From assembly GCA_022510925.1 (NCBI GenBank), contig JAFLSO010000002.1, positions 62,001-126,000 on the forward strand: DNA of 64,000 nt, read 5' to 3'. How positions within the stretch are numbered: the stretch's first letter is position 1; each line of letters starts with the position of its first letter. The stretch is from Treponema sp. (GTDB lineage Bacteria > Spirochaetota > Spirochaetia > Treponematales > Treponemataceae). The notes under the pieces are model-generated. The model was not told the DNA's origin. It was given only the letters and a program-made list of their open reading frames with translations, and ran no database searches. The position numbers were made by a program, and so were the translations under genes. Of this stretch, positions 14,884 to 24,660 are shown one piece after another.

Positions 14884-16566
14884 ATGAGAAAGTCAGTTTT
14901 CGTTTCGCTAGCTCTTTTAGCGGCCGCCGGCATCACCCTCACCGCGGCCTCGAACCAGGTGAACGAGCCGGAGATAAGGAGCGTGGGCGCTGAGGATGTC
15001 GTTCAGTTCGAGAATTACACCGGCCCCCACAGGGTCATAGAGACGGCATCGGACATCACTTCCATAGGCACCGGCATGGGAAAACAGATGGCGGGCGACC
15101 TCTCCGCATCAAGGGTGATAGGCGCGGGAAAATACAGCGTCATCCATGCCGTGGACCCGAATGAGCAGGGAAAGCTCGACGCTGACATTCTTCTGATAAA
15201 TTCTACCGCCACAGTGGATCACGTGCGTAACCTCCGTCGCATCATCGCGGGCTACCTCTCCGCCGCTTACGGCTACTCCGAGCGCGACGCGTCCACTCTG
15301 GCCACATTCATAACCGTCTACAATGCCGTGTACCGCGGCAAGCTGGACATATACCAGTCCAAATACAAGGATGTCGTGACCAGTCACCTCACCGCCGAAA
15401 AATGCGGCCTGAGCACCAGATGGAGCGACTGGCCCGGGAACTCGCAGATTGTTATACCGCTGGGAGACATAGAGTCAGGCGGGCTTTCATCCGTGGACAC
15501 GTCCGTCATAAGCGACCAGAACGTGGTGGACTCCATGCGCGAGGACGAGGACAAGGGCGTGGAGCAGCGGAAAGATATGGTTGACATAAAGGAGCGCGAG
15601 TCGGAGGCGGCGCAGGAGAAGGCTGACGAGGACGCACAGAAGGCACAGGAGGCCAAGAAAGAGGCTGACGAGGCCAGGCAGAAAGCGGATGAGAGCGCAA
15701 AGGAGGCGCAGCAGAAGCAGGAGGTCGCTGAAGAGGCCAGGCGCGAGGCCGAGGAGGATCCTGACAACACCCAGAAGCGCGAGGCCGCCGAGGAGGCTCA
15801 GAAAGAGGCTGACGAGGCACAGGAGGCCGCCGAGGAGGCTCAGAAAGAGGCTGATGACGCACAGGAAAAAGCCGCCGAGGCTTCCAGAGCGGCAGAGGAA
15901 AGCCAGCAGACCGCAGACAGGAAGCAGGCAGAGGTCCAGGAGGAGCGCAGGGAGATTGCCAGGGACCAGCAGCAGATAGAGAACCAGGCGATAAGGGATG
16001 CCAGCGCCAACGCGGTATATGGCCTTGTGATTACAAACGAGTCCGGGCTTCTTTCCGCCATGACAAAAATAAATTCCGACACCGGCGAGACCATGAAGAC
16101 ATCGCCCGTGACCATGGTGCGCGGAAGGACCATGCTGCCCGTGCAGAACCCCGATCTTTCCGGCACAGAGGCCGAGTCCGAGAACATAGACACCTCACTG
16201 CTCTATATGGCGATATGCGGTGAGGACTCCAAGAACGGCGTGGTCAAGCTCTGCCTTCTGGACACCACCAGAATGGAGATACAGAAAGAGAGCGTGGAGG
16301 AGCTTTCCGCCTCATCAGTCCTTGTGAACCAGGGAAGCGACTATTACGTGATCATAAAGGACGGCTCCCGCTACGTGGTCGGAAAATACGACAAGTCACT
16401 GAACCTGAGGCAGAAAAGCCCTGTAAGCGTGAACCCGTCCACGCCAATCACGGTTACGCAGAAAGGACTTGTGGTGACAGGCGCGAACTCACGTACACTT
16501 CTTCTGGAGCTTTCATCGCTTGATACCATAGCGCAGGACTCATCCTCGCCCGCGGTAGAAAAATAA
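14884..16566 (+). CDS. P83/100-family periplasmic protein with long coiled coil
   Basis: 560 residues of the spirochaete P83/100 antigen family. A signal peptide (residues 1-22) precedes a globular domain (about 25-215) containing VRNLRRIIAGYLSAAYGYS. A Glu/Lys/Ala-rich coiled coil follows at about 225-370 with imperfect repeats of the type EAQKEADEAQE and EAAEEAQKEADDA. The C-terminal domain (375-550) has YVIIKDGSRYVVGKYDKS. The coiled coil probably spans part of the periplasm or ties to peptidoglycan; the function of the family is unclear. GGAGGA precedes the ATG by six bases. Confidence 0.85.
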   Translation: MRKSVFVSLALLAAAGITLTAASNQVNEPEIRSVGAEDVVQFENYTGPHRVIETASDITSIGTGMGKQMAGDLSASRVIGAGKYSVIHAVDPNEQGKLDADILLINSTATVDHVRNLRRIIAGYLSAAYGYSERDASTLATFITVYNAVYRGKLDIYQSKYKDVVTSHLTAEKCGLSTRWSDWPGNSQIVIPLGDIESGGLSSVDTSVISDQNVVDSMREDEDKGVEQRKDMVDIKERESEAAQEKADEDAQKAQEAKKEADEARQKADESAKEAQQKQEVAEEARREAEEDPDNTQKREAAEEAQKEADEAQEAAEEAQKEADDAQEKAAEASRAAEESQQTADRKQAEVQEERREIARDQQQIENQAIRDASANAVYGLVITNESGLLSAMTKINSDTGETMKTSPVTMVRGRTMLPVQNPDLSGTEAESENIDTSLLYMAICGEDSKNGVVKLCLLDTTRMEIQKESVEELSASSVLVNQGSDYYVIIKDGSRYVVGKYDKSLNLRQKSPVSVNPSTPITVTQKGLVVTGANSRTLLLELSSLDTIAQDSSSPAVEK

Positions 16567-16756
16567 GAGGCGCCCGGGCACGCGCATGGATGCAAATCCT
16601 GCGGTCCCGGGAATCACGGCGCATGACGGAAGGCTTCTCCGCAAAAAGGCCTCCTGTCACCCGCGCCTTGGTCTCTCCGCTTAAGAAATCCTCCAGACTT
16701 TTCAGCCCGCTTACAGCGCACAGCGCGCGATAAAATCATTTGGAAAGGTACTCATC

Positions 16757-18370
16757 ATGAACACAAGATTCTTTACATTGGCGCTCCTCACATCGCTTAC
16801 CGTGGCAGGATGCGCCAGCTCGCAGAACCGCATGCAGGCATCGTCATCCGGCTCTGAGACAGATATAATCAGCGTGCGGCAGGGACTCCTGTCAGGCTCA
16901 GTTAGCGCTGACGGCTCCGTGGAGATTTTCGCCGGCATTCCCTACGCCGCTCCCCCGGTGGGCGACCTCAGATGGAAAGAGCCGCAGGACCCCGAAAACT
17001 GGCATGGCGTACTTAAGGCCACGGAATTCGCGCCCATAGCATGGCAGCACAGGGACGGAAAATTCGTCCGTTGGGTTTACAGGAATTTCATATACCACGA
17101 CAGGGACGGTGACAGGCAGGATTATGCGCCCATGAGCGAGGACTGCCTTTACCTTAACATCTGGCGTCCTTCCGGCACGGCGCAGGATGCGAACCTGCCC
17201 GTCCTTTTCTACATACACGGCGGAAGCCTCATGTCAGGTAGCAGCATCTATGAAAGCTACGACGGCTCATCGTTCGCCAGAAACGGCGTGATAATGGTGA
17301 CCGTGGCGTACAGGCTGGGCGTGATGGGATACCTCGCGCTGGACGAGCTCAGCCAGGAGAGCCCCAACCGCACCACAGGAAACTACGGGCTTCTGGACCA
17401 GATAAAAGCGCTGGAGTGGGTGCATGAGAACATAGCGGCGTTCGGCGGAGACAGCGGGAACATAACCATAGCGGGAGAGAGCGCCGGTGCCACAAGCGTG
17501 AGCGCGCTGTGCTCATCCCCGCTTGCAAAAGGACTTTTCAGGCGCGCCATAGCGGAAAGCTCAGGCATACTTGTAAGGCGGCCGCCGCACACTTACCGTA
17601 CTCTGGAGCAGGCAAAGGATGTCGGGGAGGCCATAAAAAAAGAATTCAAGGCATCCACGCTGGCGGATTTGCGCGCCATCCCCGCAGAAAGGCTTGTAAC
17701 CACATCATACAGGAACGACGGCGTGACCATAGACGGATACGCGCTCACGGAGCCCCCGTATGAGACATACGCGCGCGGAGAGAACAACGAGGAGTCCGTA
17801 CTGGGCGGATTCAACGCACGCGAGGGATACTTCTTCAACTTCTTCAATCCGGCCAAAAAGAAAGACTACGAGGAGCGTGTAAGAAGCTATTTCGGAAAAT
17901 ACACGGATGACGTCCTGGCTCTTTATCCCGCCGGAAGCAACAGTCAGGCGCGTGACAACTGGAACACAATCTGCGGCATAGTATGGTTCGCGAACACTCA
18001 TCACGTCTGGAGCGAGGTCCTTTCCGCGCAGGGCAAAGACGCATGGGAATACTACTTCACTAAAGAGAACGGCGGCATAGGCACGAACCATTCCGGAGAG
18101 ATAATATACGCGTACGGGAATGTTCCTGAAACCAAATACTACACCAGTCAGGACCATGACCTGGAGGGCATGATGATGAGCTACTGGATAAATTTCGCAA
18201 GGACAGGAAACCCAAACGGAGTGAATCTTGTAACCGGGGAGACGCTTCCTGAATGGCGCAAATACAGCGAGAGTCCCGGCCAGGTTATGGAGCTCGGACC
18301 TACTGTGGGAATGCGGGCCGACCCCTATCTGGAGATGTACGACATAGTCCTTAAGGTCATGGAGGAATAG
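16757..18370 (+). CDS. type-B carboxylesterase, lipoprotein
   Basis: A 537-residue serine esterase of the cholinesterase / carboxylesterase B family. A lipoprotein signal ends at VAGC (residues 16-19), so it is membrane-anchored outside the cytoplasm. AGIPYAAPPVGDLRW, EDCLYLNIW and IHGGSLMSGSS (oxyanion hole) lead to the nucleophile in AGESAGATSV. The acid is in the NAREGYFF segment and the His in GTNHSGEIIY. A role in cleaving plant cell-wall or lipid esters would suit a gut organism but is inferred. It stands alone between P83/100 and the facing V-ATPase operon. The 190 bp before it show only a possible -10 box. Confidence 0.88.
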   Translation: MNTRFFTLALLTSLTVAGCASSQNRMQASSSGSETDIISVRQGLLSGSVSADGSVEIFAGIPYAAPPVGDLRWKEPQDPENWHGVLKATEFAPIAWQHRDGKFVRWVYRNFIYHDRDGDRQDYAPMSEDCLYLNIWRPSGTAQDANLPVLFYIHGGSLMSGSSIYESYDGSSFARNGVIMVTVAYRLGVMGYLALDELSQESPNRTTGNYGLLDQIKALEWVHENIAAFGGDSGNITIAGESAGATSVSALCSSPLAKGLFRRAIAESSGILVRRPPHTYRTLEQAKDVGEAIKKEFKASTLADLRAIPAERLVTTSYRNDGVTIDGYALTEPPYETYARGENNEESVLGGFNAREGYFFNFFNPAKKKDYEERVRSYFGKYTDDVLALYPAGSNSQARDNWNTICGIVWFANTHHVWSEVLSAQGKDAWEYYFTKENGGIGTNHSGEIIYAYGNVPETKYYTSQDHDLEGMMMSYWINFARTGNPNGVNLVTGETLPEWRKYSESPGQVMELGPTVGMRADPYLEMYDIVLKVMEE

Positions 18371-18423
18371 GAATCACCGCGTTCCGATAAGCCGCCCATC
18401 TTTCCGCGCGAAAGCCAATCCTT

Positions 18424-18455
18424 TAAAACAAAAAGCTCCCCGCAAAGCAGGGAGC
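18424..18455 (-). terminator. intrinsic terminator of the V-ATPase operon
   Basis: On the minus strand GCTCCCTGC-TTT-GCGGGGAGC (one G-T wobble, arms 18447-18455 and 18435-18443) is followed by TTTTTGTTTT. It lies 20 bases after the atpK stop. Confidence 0.92.
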
Positions 18456-18475
18456 CAAACGGAACTGTATGCAGG

Positions 18476-18913
18476 TTATGCTATAAGTCCGAACACCATC
18501 GCGAACAGAGCGACCGTCTCGCAGAGACCCACCACCATGATGTAGTTGGTGAAGCCCTTTCCTGTCTCACCGAGCGCGTCGCTTCCTGCGGCACCGGCCT
18601 TTCCCTGAGCTATGGCGGACATACACATGGCAAGACCTGCCGCAAGGCCCAGTGCCATCGCGAACAGAGGCTCCACCTGTCCCAGACTGACTTTTCCCTT
18701 AAGAGAATTCATCAGAAGAAATCCATAAATGGTCTGTGTAAGAGGAGCGCCAGCAAACACAACCAAAAGGAAGGGAGCGGGCTTGTTGTTAAGGTAACAG
18801 CGCTTCCACGCCCCTATCGCGCCCTGTCCCGCGATTCCGATACCAATTGCGCTACCCATAGCCGCAATGCCCATAACCAAACCGGCACCTATCATTCCCC
18901 AGTTCAAGTCCAT
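18476..18913 (-). CDS. atpK: V-type ATP synthase proteolipid subunit K
   Basis: A 145-residue, four-helix duplicated c-type subunit that forms the membrane rotor ring. The second half has the ion-carrying Glu in GLCETVALF. The first half has LTQTIYGF in place of a Glu, and IAQGKAGAAG follows. These Thr, Gln, Gln and Glu positions match the sodium-binding residues known from Enterococcus hirae NtpK (T64, Q65, Q110, E139), so sodium coupling is likely. It is separated from atpI by 115 bp with two hairpins; AAGGAG lies eight bases before the ATG. Confidence 0.93.
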   Translation of the reverse strand: MDLNWGMIGAGLVMGIAAMGSAIGIGIAGQGAIGAWKRCYLNNKPAPFLLVVFAGAPLTQTIYGFLLMNSLKGKVSLGQVEPLFAMALGLAAGLAMCMSAIAQGKAGAAGSDALGETGKGFTNYIMVVGLCETVALFAMVFGLIA

Positions 18914-18928
18914 AGTTTAACTCCTTAA

Positions 18929-18977
18929 CCGCGTTCCGCGGAAATAATTTCTATTTTTACAGCGGCAAAAGCCGCCG
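18929..18977 (-). promoter_or_regulatory. two hairpins in the atpI-atpK gap
   Basis: On the minus strand CGGCGGC-TTTT-GCCGCTG (18977-18960, one wobble) is followed by a perfect CCGCG-GAA-CGCGG hairpin (18941-18929) just upstream of the AAGGAG site of atpK. Neither has a T run, so they are not terminators. They could mark an mRNA processing point or protect the atpK message, which must be made in excess over the other subunits. Confidence 0.5.
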
Positions 18978-19028
18978 CGTTGCATTGTTTATGCCAGGCC
19001 CCAGATTCTTAAGAAGCCTGTCCCGCAT

Positions 19029-20960
19029 CTATCTCTCTGCGAACGGACGGTACTTCGTTCCGCTCCATGCCATGCCCAGATGCTGGCTGAATTCCAGCGT
19101 ATTGAGGCGCACGCCATGAACGATTACGGAAAGCACGTTCAGAATCATGTTGAGCCCGTGCCCGAACACCAGAAGCACCACGCCCGCCACAAACAGCGTG
19201 AGCTTACCGAGCCACGGACCGGCCATGGCATTCACAGTCTCGCTGATTGCCGCGCCCGCCAGAGCGACCGCCCACAGACGTATGTATGACACTATGTCGC
19301 TGAACACGTTCACCACGCCCAGAAGCACGCTTATTATGTTCTTGCAGCTCTCAAGGATGCTCTCGCCCAGACTTCCGTTGTAATTTGAGAACACGAAGCT
19401 CAGCACGAACCCCGCGCCAAGCACGCCAAGCGCTATGAGCGGCATGTTTGACGGAAGAACCAGCGCGCCTCCGAACACAGGTATGGCCGCGCCCTTGTCA
19501 GAGAGCGGAAACCTGATTCCGTCCACCACCATGTTCATGACCACATAGAACATTCCCCACAGCTGCATGAGCGAGCCCAAGTCACCCAGGCACTTAAGGC
19601 TTTTCCTGTCAGCGATGACGCACTTTATGTGGGCCACGCTGAGCTGCGCCAGGGCGAGCAGGAAACAGAACACCTTCTGGTTGTCAGAGTAATGGGCAGG
19701 ATTCTTGGCGGGGCTTATCGGTGCGAACGATATCTCCCTCATCCACTCGGGAAGCCTGTCAGTGCTTATGCCGAACCAGGAGCATGTCATAACGCCCCAT
19801 GCGCACGTGCACAGTCCCAGAACCGTGACCAGCACGGAGAGGCTCCTGGAGCCTTTCTTGCTCTTGCAGAGCAACAGCAGTCCTAAGAGCGCTATAAGGG
19901 CGCCGTAGCACGCATCCCCGAAAATCATGGCGAAGAAAATACAGAAGAACAGCAGGAACCATCCTGAGATGTCGAACTCATGATAGCCGGGCGTTACGTC
20001 CAGGAAGTCCATGAGCGGATAAATCATGCTCACAATCCTGTTGTTCCTGAGCTTGGTGGGCACAGGGTCATCGTCCGCAGGATCAGCGCATGCGAAGGCC
20101 CACTCGTTCTCCCTGCACGCGGCGGAGAAATCATTCATCGCCCTCTCAGGCACGTAGCCGGTGAGCCACGCAAGGCCCGCTCCGTTCTCCGCGGAAGAAT
20201 CCTCACCGTCATCACCCGCTTCCCTGGACATTCCACTGTAAACGGTCTCGAACTCTATGTCCGAGGCAAGCAGATTCTTGTAGGAATGAAGGGCGGACTC
20301 GAACCTCTTGCTGTCAGAAAGCTCCCGCTCTATGCGGCTTATCTCCTGCTCCGCGCGCCGTATCTCGTCGGTAAGCGCCTCGCTGGATTTCTCCGCCATG
20401 GGAACGGCATACGCCTCAGGAGGAAGGCCCGCGGGACGCTCCGTAATCTCCGTTCTGCTCAGAAGAAGGAACCTGCTCACTTTGTCCGTGCTGTTCACAA
20501 GGACAGTGCTGACGTCATTTCCTATAAGGGCGTACTTATCTTGCGGAATCTCGTACATGTAGAGGAAGAGCCCCTGCCCTGCCAGTGTCCTGAAGTCCTC
20601 TGGGTTCACGGAGCCCCACTTGCAGAGCCTCTCAAGCTCCTGTGTGTTCTGCGTGATGGAATCCTGAAGCGACTTCTTTTTCTCAGCCAGGGAAAGAATG
20701 AAACCCGCCTTCTCGCGCGCCTTGTCCTTGGAAAGGCTCTCCTGCGGCACCGCTTTCTTTTTGGGGAGTTTTATCTCCTCCAGAATGGAGATGGCTTTGT
20801 CAGTCTCGCTTGAGCTCTCTTTGTAGGCGGCAAGCACAGCGCCCTGCCCCTCCACGGTCTCCAGATGGACAAGCCCTATTTTCCGCAGGCGCTTAAGGGA
20901 CTCTTTGCGCGTGGAGTCCAGGACCACGAGGGAAACTTTTTTCATTTTCTCTATTGCCAT
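19029..20960 (-). CDS. atpI: V-type ATP synthase subunit I (a-type stator)
   Basis: 643 residues. The N-terminal half is soluble with coiled-coil segments (residues about 1-310); the C-terminal half has seven or eight membrane helices. SYIRLWAVALAGAA contains the conserved Arg that faces the proteolipid ring. The ATG follows the atpD stop directly (TAA ATG), so the two are coupled. Confidence 0.93.
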   Translation of the reverse strand: MAIEKMKKVSLVVLDSTRKESLKRLRKIGLVHLETVEGQGAVLAAYKESSSETDKAISILEEIKLPKKKAVPQESLSKDKAREKAGFILSLAEKKKSLQDSITQNTQELERLCKWGSVNPEDFRTLAGQGLFLYMYEIPQDKYALIGNDVSTVLVNSTDKVSRFLLLSRTEITERPAGLPPEAYAVPMAEKSSEALTDEIRRAEQEISRIERELSDSKRFESALHSYKNLLASDIEFETVYSGMSREAGDDGEDSSAENGAGLAWLTGYVPERAMNDFSAACRENEWAFACADPADDDPVPTKLRNNRIVSMIYPLMDFLDVTPGYHEFDISGWFLLFFCIFFAMIFGDACYGALIALLGLLLLCKSKKGSRSLSVLVTVLGLCTCAWGVMTCSWFGISTDRLPEWMREISFAPISPAKNPAHYSDNQKVFCFLLALAQLSVAHIKCVIADRKSLKCLGDLGSLMQLWGMFYVVMNMVVDGIRFPLSDKGAAIPVFGGALVLPSNMPLIALGVLGAGFVLSFVFSNYNGSLGESILESCKNIISVLLGVVNVFSDIVSYIRLWAVALAGAAISETVNAMAGPWLGKLTLFVAGVVLLVFGHGLNMILNVLSVIVHGVRLNTLEFSQHLGMAWSGTKYRPFAER

Positions 20961-21584
20961 TTAGTTTTCCTCCTCTCCGTCTGACTCACCTGCGGCCTGC
21001 AGCTTACGTTTTGAAATCTTAGAGCGAACCACAGCGGCAACCTGCTCATCGCCTAAGAACACGCCTATTTTCTTTATGTTCGCCTTTGTCTCAGGAATCT
21101 TGACTTTCTCGAACAAATTCACTCTCTGGGTGGTGGTCCTGAGCTCTTTCTCAAGCAGGCGCACCTGCTCGTCCAGAACCTCAGCCTGCAGGTCAAGCTC
21201 CAGAACCTTTTCCATGCGATCAGCAGCCAAGTCTATCCACAACGGAGTCGCGTAAAGGTCATAATCACCGCGGCCAAAATCCGCACCCTCATAGATGGGG
21301 ATTTTCACTCCGGCTATATTGCCCCAGCCTTTTCTTATGTTATCGACCGTAACCATTCCCGGTTTAAAGGCCTCTTTCTCGCCAAAGACGGCTATCCATT
21401 TCTGGAAGTCCTCCTCCAGGGATTTTTTCTCTGCCCTGACCTCTTTGGCTTTCTCGTCTATCGTGCGGATTTCAGACTGCAGCTGCTGTTTTTTGAGCGT
21501 AAGCGTGGGAAGATAGCGCTGGTACATTTTAAGCGCGTCTTTCTGTGCCTTCTGCTCGTTTTTAGTCAGCTTAATCTTTGCCAT
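20961..21584 (-). CDS. atpD: V-type ATP synthase subunit D (central stalk)
   Basis: 207 residues, largely helical, with the long N- and C-terminal coiled-coil helices of the rotor shaft (LTKNEQKAQKDALKMYQRYLPTLTLKKQQL is the N-terminal part, cut here to its core) and VNLFEKVKIPETKANIKKI near the end. It sits between atpB and atpI as in other spirochaetes. The usual archaeal-type start L-x-P-T-K is reduced to IKLTKNE. Confidence 0.9.
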   Translation of the reverse strand: MAKIKLTKNEQKAQKDALKMYQRYLPTLTLKKQQLQSEIRTIDEKAKEVRAEKKSLEEDFQKWIAVFGEKEAFKPGMVTVDNIRKGWGNIAGVKIPIYEGADFGRGDYDLYATPLWIDLAADRMEKVLELDLQAEVLDEQVRLLEKELRTTTQRVNLFEKVKIPETKANIKKIGVFLGDEQVAAVVRSKISKRKLQAAGESDGEEEN

Positions 21585-21595
21585 TCACAACCCCG

Positions 21596-22891
21596 CTATA
21601 ATTTAGGCCAGAACTCTTCTATGAGCTCCGTCTTGAGACCAGTTTCCTGTTTCTCAAAGCACTGCGCCAGAATTTTCCAGCCTGAATCCAGGGCGTCCTC
21701 CAGAGGAATGTTCACGCTCAGGTCCATCATCTGCGCCTCGAACAGCTCGCCGTACTTAAGGAGTTTCTCGTCCCATGCGCTCATGTTGAAGCCCATGCTC
21801 TTTTTCTCCAGAGTGTCGCGGTACTGCGCGTACAGGCGTATCATGTTGTCCATGAGGGCGCGGTGGTCCTTGCGGGTCTTGTTGTTCACCTGCTGCTTGA
21901 GGCGGCTCAGGGAACCGAACGGCTCTATGTGCCCGCCCTTCAGGTAGAACTGGCCCTCCGTGATGTAGCCCGTGTTGTCAGGCACCGGGTGAGTAACGTC
22001 ATCGCCGGGCATGGTGGTAACGGCCAGAATCGTGACGGAGCCGGAATCAGAGAAGTCAACCGCCTTCTCATACCGGCTGGCCAGCTGGGAATACAAGTCT
22101 CCGGGATAGCCGCGGTTAGACGGAACCTGCTCCTGCGTGATGGCTATCTCTTTCATGGAGTCCGCGAAGTTAGTCATGTCGGTGAGCAGCACCAGGACGT
22201 CTTTTCCCTGCAGCGCGAACTGCTCCGCCACCGCGAGCGACAAATCAGGAATCTTCATGCATTCCACGGTGGGGTCCGCGGCAGTGTGTATGAACATGAC
22301 TGTCTTTGAGAGCGCGCCACCCTCCTCCAGAGTGTTCTTGAAGTAAAGATAGTCATCATATTTCAGGCCCATGCCGCCCAGGACTATGACATCCACCTCG
22401 GCCTGCATCGCTATGCGCGCGAGAAGCTGGTTGTAGGGCTCTCCTGATATGGAGAAGATGGGCAGTTTCTGTGACACGACCAGCGTGTTGAAGATGTCTA
22501 TCATCGGAATACCAGTGCGTATCATACGGTTGGGCGTGATGCGCTTGGAGGGGTTCACGGAGGGGCCGCCTATCTCCACCAGGTTGTCCGCGAGGGATGG
22601 TCCGTGATCGCGCGGCTCCGCGGAGCCGTTGAATATGCGGCCCAGAAGATTGTCGCTGAACGAGACACGGAGCTCGTTTCCCAGAAAGCGGATCTGGTCG
22701 TTAGTGGCCACACCTCGTCCGCCCGCGAAAACCTGCAGGGAAACCAGGTCTCCGTCTATCTTGTTAACCTCCGCCAGGGATTTTCCGAACCGCGTGTTAA
22801 TCTCCGCGAGCTCGTTAAGTTTCACGCCCTTAGCACGAACGGTAATAACGCTTCCGTTTATGCTCTCTATTTTGCTGTATACTTTGTTCAT
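21596..22891 (-). CDS. atpB: V-type ATP synthase subunit B
   Basis: About 431 residues, the non-catalytic nucleotide-binding subunit of the V1 hexamer. [26 protein letters not shown] is the degenerate P-loop region (no GKT), and [21 protein letters not shown] and [20 protein letters not shown] are strong family signatures. Start at ATG 22891 rather than the GTG one codon earlier, because the ATG shares a base with the atpA stop (TGATG). Confidence 0.96.
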   Translation of the reverse strand: MNKVYSKIESINGSVITVRAKGVKLNELAEINTRFGKSLAEVNKIDGDLVSLQVFAGGRGVATNDQIRFLGNELRVSFSDNLLGRIFNGSAEPRDHGPSLADNLVEIGGPSVNPSKRITPNRMIRTGIPMIDIFNTLVVSQKLPIFSISGEPYNQLLARIAMQAEVDVIVLGGMGLKYDDYLYFKNTLEEGGALSKTVMFIHTAADPTVECMKIPDLSLAVAEQFALQGKDVLVLLTDMTNFADSMKEIAITQEQVPSNRGYPGDLYSQLASRYEKAVDFSDSGSVTILAVTTMPGDDVTHPVPDNTGYITEGQFYLKGGHIEPFGSLSRLKQQVNNKTRKDHRALMDNMIRLYAQYRDTLEKKSMGFNMSAWDEKLLKYGELFEAQMMDLSVNIPLEDALDSGWKILAQCFEKQETGLKTELIEEFWPKL

Positions 22892-24660
22892 CACTCACCG
22901 TCCTTTAGAAGAGCTTTAACTTCCTCGCTTATGGCGGCACCGCACTCTGCGAGGAGCCCGTCTATCTTCTTTTCCTGTGCCTTGAACTCGGTGCTCTCAA
23001 ACACTGTATAGTTCATGTCTATGAAGCTCTGGCGCAGCTTGTTAAAGAACACGCGGGCCTCGTCTTTCTCAGAGAGGTTGAAGTCGGAGCCAAGTATGCC
23101 CACGATTTTCTTAAACACATAAGTCTGGCGCTCAGGGCTGGAGGCGCCCTCAATGTCGTCAAAGCTGTCCTGCTGCATATAGACCGCGTCCAGGAACTCG
23201 CTCTTAAGGTAAACTATGAAGTCCTCCTGGGACGTGCCTTCCTCGCCCACAACCTTCATCATCTGGTTCACCTCTGAGCCGCGCTTGTACATGGAGCGCG
23301 CGTAGCTTATCAGGTCGCCGCGCATTACGGAATGGTACTTTGACCATGAGTCCAGCGGGTCAATGGCGGGATAGCGGCGGGCATCGCTGCGCTCACGGCT
23401 AAGACCGTGGAACGCGCCCACGACTTTAAGCGTGGCCTGGGTAACCGGCTCCTCGAAGTTTCCGCCGGCAGGGGATACCGTTCCGCCAATAGTGACGGAG
23501 CCGGTGGAGCCGTCGCGGAGCCTCACGATTCCGGCGCGCTCATAGAAAGACGCGATGGTGGACTCAAGGTACGCCGGGAAGGCCTCCTCGCCGGGAATCT
23601 CCTCCAGACGGCCTGACATCTCGCGCATGGCCTGCGCCCAGCGGCTGGTGGAGTCCGCGAGAAGAAGGACATGGAGTCCCATCTGGCGGTAATACTCCGC
23701 GAGCGTGACTCCCGTATAGCAGGAGGCCTCACGTGATGCCACGGGCATGCTCGATGTGTTGCATATTATAATCGTGCGCTCCATAAGAGAGCGTCCTGTG
23801 CGCGGGTCCTTGAGCTCGGGGAATTCCGTAAGGGTCTCCACGACCTCTCCCGCACGCTCGCCGCACGCCGCGATGATTACTATGTCCACGTCCGCGTTGC
23901 GGCTGGTTGTGTGCTGAAGGACTGTCTTTCCTGCTCCGAACGGTCCGGGAATGCAGTAAGTTCCGCCTTTGGCCACGGGGAAGAAAGTGTCTATCAGGCG
24001 GACTTTAGTCACCATGGGCTCGTCGGGGCTCATGCGCTCCTGATAGCAGTTCACCGCGCGCTTCACGGGCCATTTGAAGCTCATGCAGATGTCGTGGCTT
24101 TTTCCCTTCTCGTCCACCAGAGTGGCTATGGTGTCATGTATCCTGTACTTGCCCGCCTTGGCCACGCTCTTAAGCGTATATGCGCCCAGAAAAGTGTAAG
24201 GCACCTGTATCTTATGCATGAACGGCCCCTCAGGAACCGTACCCACAGCGTCTCCCGCCATGAGCCTTGCGCCTGTCTTCGCCGTGGGTGTGAAATCCCA
24301 GAGTTTCTCCTCGTCAAGGGCGGGAAGATATACGCCGCGCTCCAGGAAGTAGCCGGAGTGCTCCGCCAGAAGGGGCAGAGGGTTCTGCAGGCCGTCATAA
24401 ACCTGTCCCAGAAGGCCCGGTCCCACCTCCACGCTGAGAAGATCGCCCGTAAATTCCACGGTGCAATCAGTGGAGATGCCCTTGGTCATCTCATAAATCT
24501 GCATCTGTGCAGTGTTGCCGCGGACCCGGATAACCTCTCCCTTAAGGCTCTGCCCGTCAACTTTGACGTAGCCCACCTCGTTGAGAGACACCTTTCCGCT
24601 GAATTCAACGGAGACCATGTTCCCGTTGACTGCAACCACTTTGCCTTTTGTATCAGTCAT
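22891..24660 (-). CDS. atpA: V-type ATP synthase catalytic subunit A
   Basis: 589 residues, the ATP-hydrolysing or -synthesising subunit. The Walker A motif is GPFGAGKTV (about residues 231-239), with the A-type extra domain before it and [24 protein letters not shown] downstream. The start overlaps the DUF2764 gene as ATGA. The direction of the enzyme in the cell cannot be read from sequence. Confidence 0.97.
   Translation of the reverse strand: MTDTKGKVVAVNGNMVSVEFSGKVSLNEVGYVKVDGQSLKGEVIRVRGNTAQMQIYEMTKGISTDCTVEFTGDLLSVEVGPGLLGQVYDGLQNPLPLLAEHSGYFLERGVYLPALDEEKLWDFTPTAKTGARLMAGDAVGTVPEGPFMHKIQVPYTFLGAYTLKSVAKAGKYRIHDTIATLVDEKGKSHDICMSFKWPVKRAVNCYQERMSPDEPMVTKVRLIDTFFPVAKGGTYCIPGPFGAGKTVLQHTTSRNADVDIVIIAACGERAGEVVETLTEFPELKDPRTGRSLMERTIIICNTSSMPVASREASCYTGVTLAEYYRQMGLHVLLLADSTSRWAQAMREMSGRLEEIPGEEAFPAYLESTIASFYERAGIVRLRDGSTGSVTIGGTVSPAGGNFEEPVTQATLKVVGAFHGLSRERSDARRYPAIDPLDSWSKYHSVMRGDLISYARSMYKRGSEVNQMMKVVGEEGTSQEDFIVYLKSEFLDAVYMQQDSFDDIEGASSPERQTYVFKKIVGILGSDFNLSEKDEARVFFNKLRQSFIDMNYTVFESTEFKAQEKKIDGLLAECGAAISEEVKALLKDGE

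Noticed and set aside
16567..16756. Possible terminator or RNA between the P83/100 and esterase genes
   Set aside because: Only a weak mismatched stem (TGACGGAAGGC/GCCTCCTGTCA) without a T run; nothing else is seen in these 190 bp.
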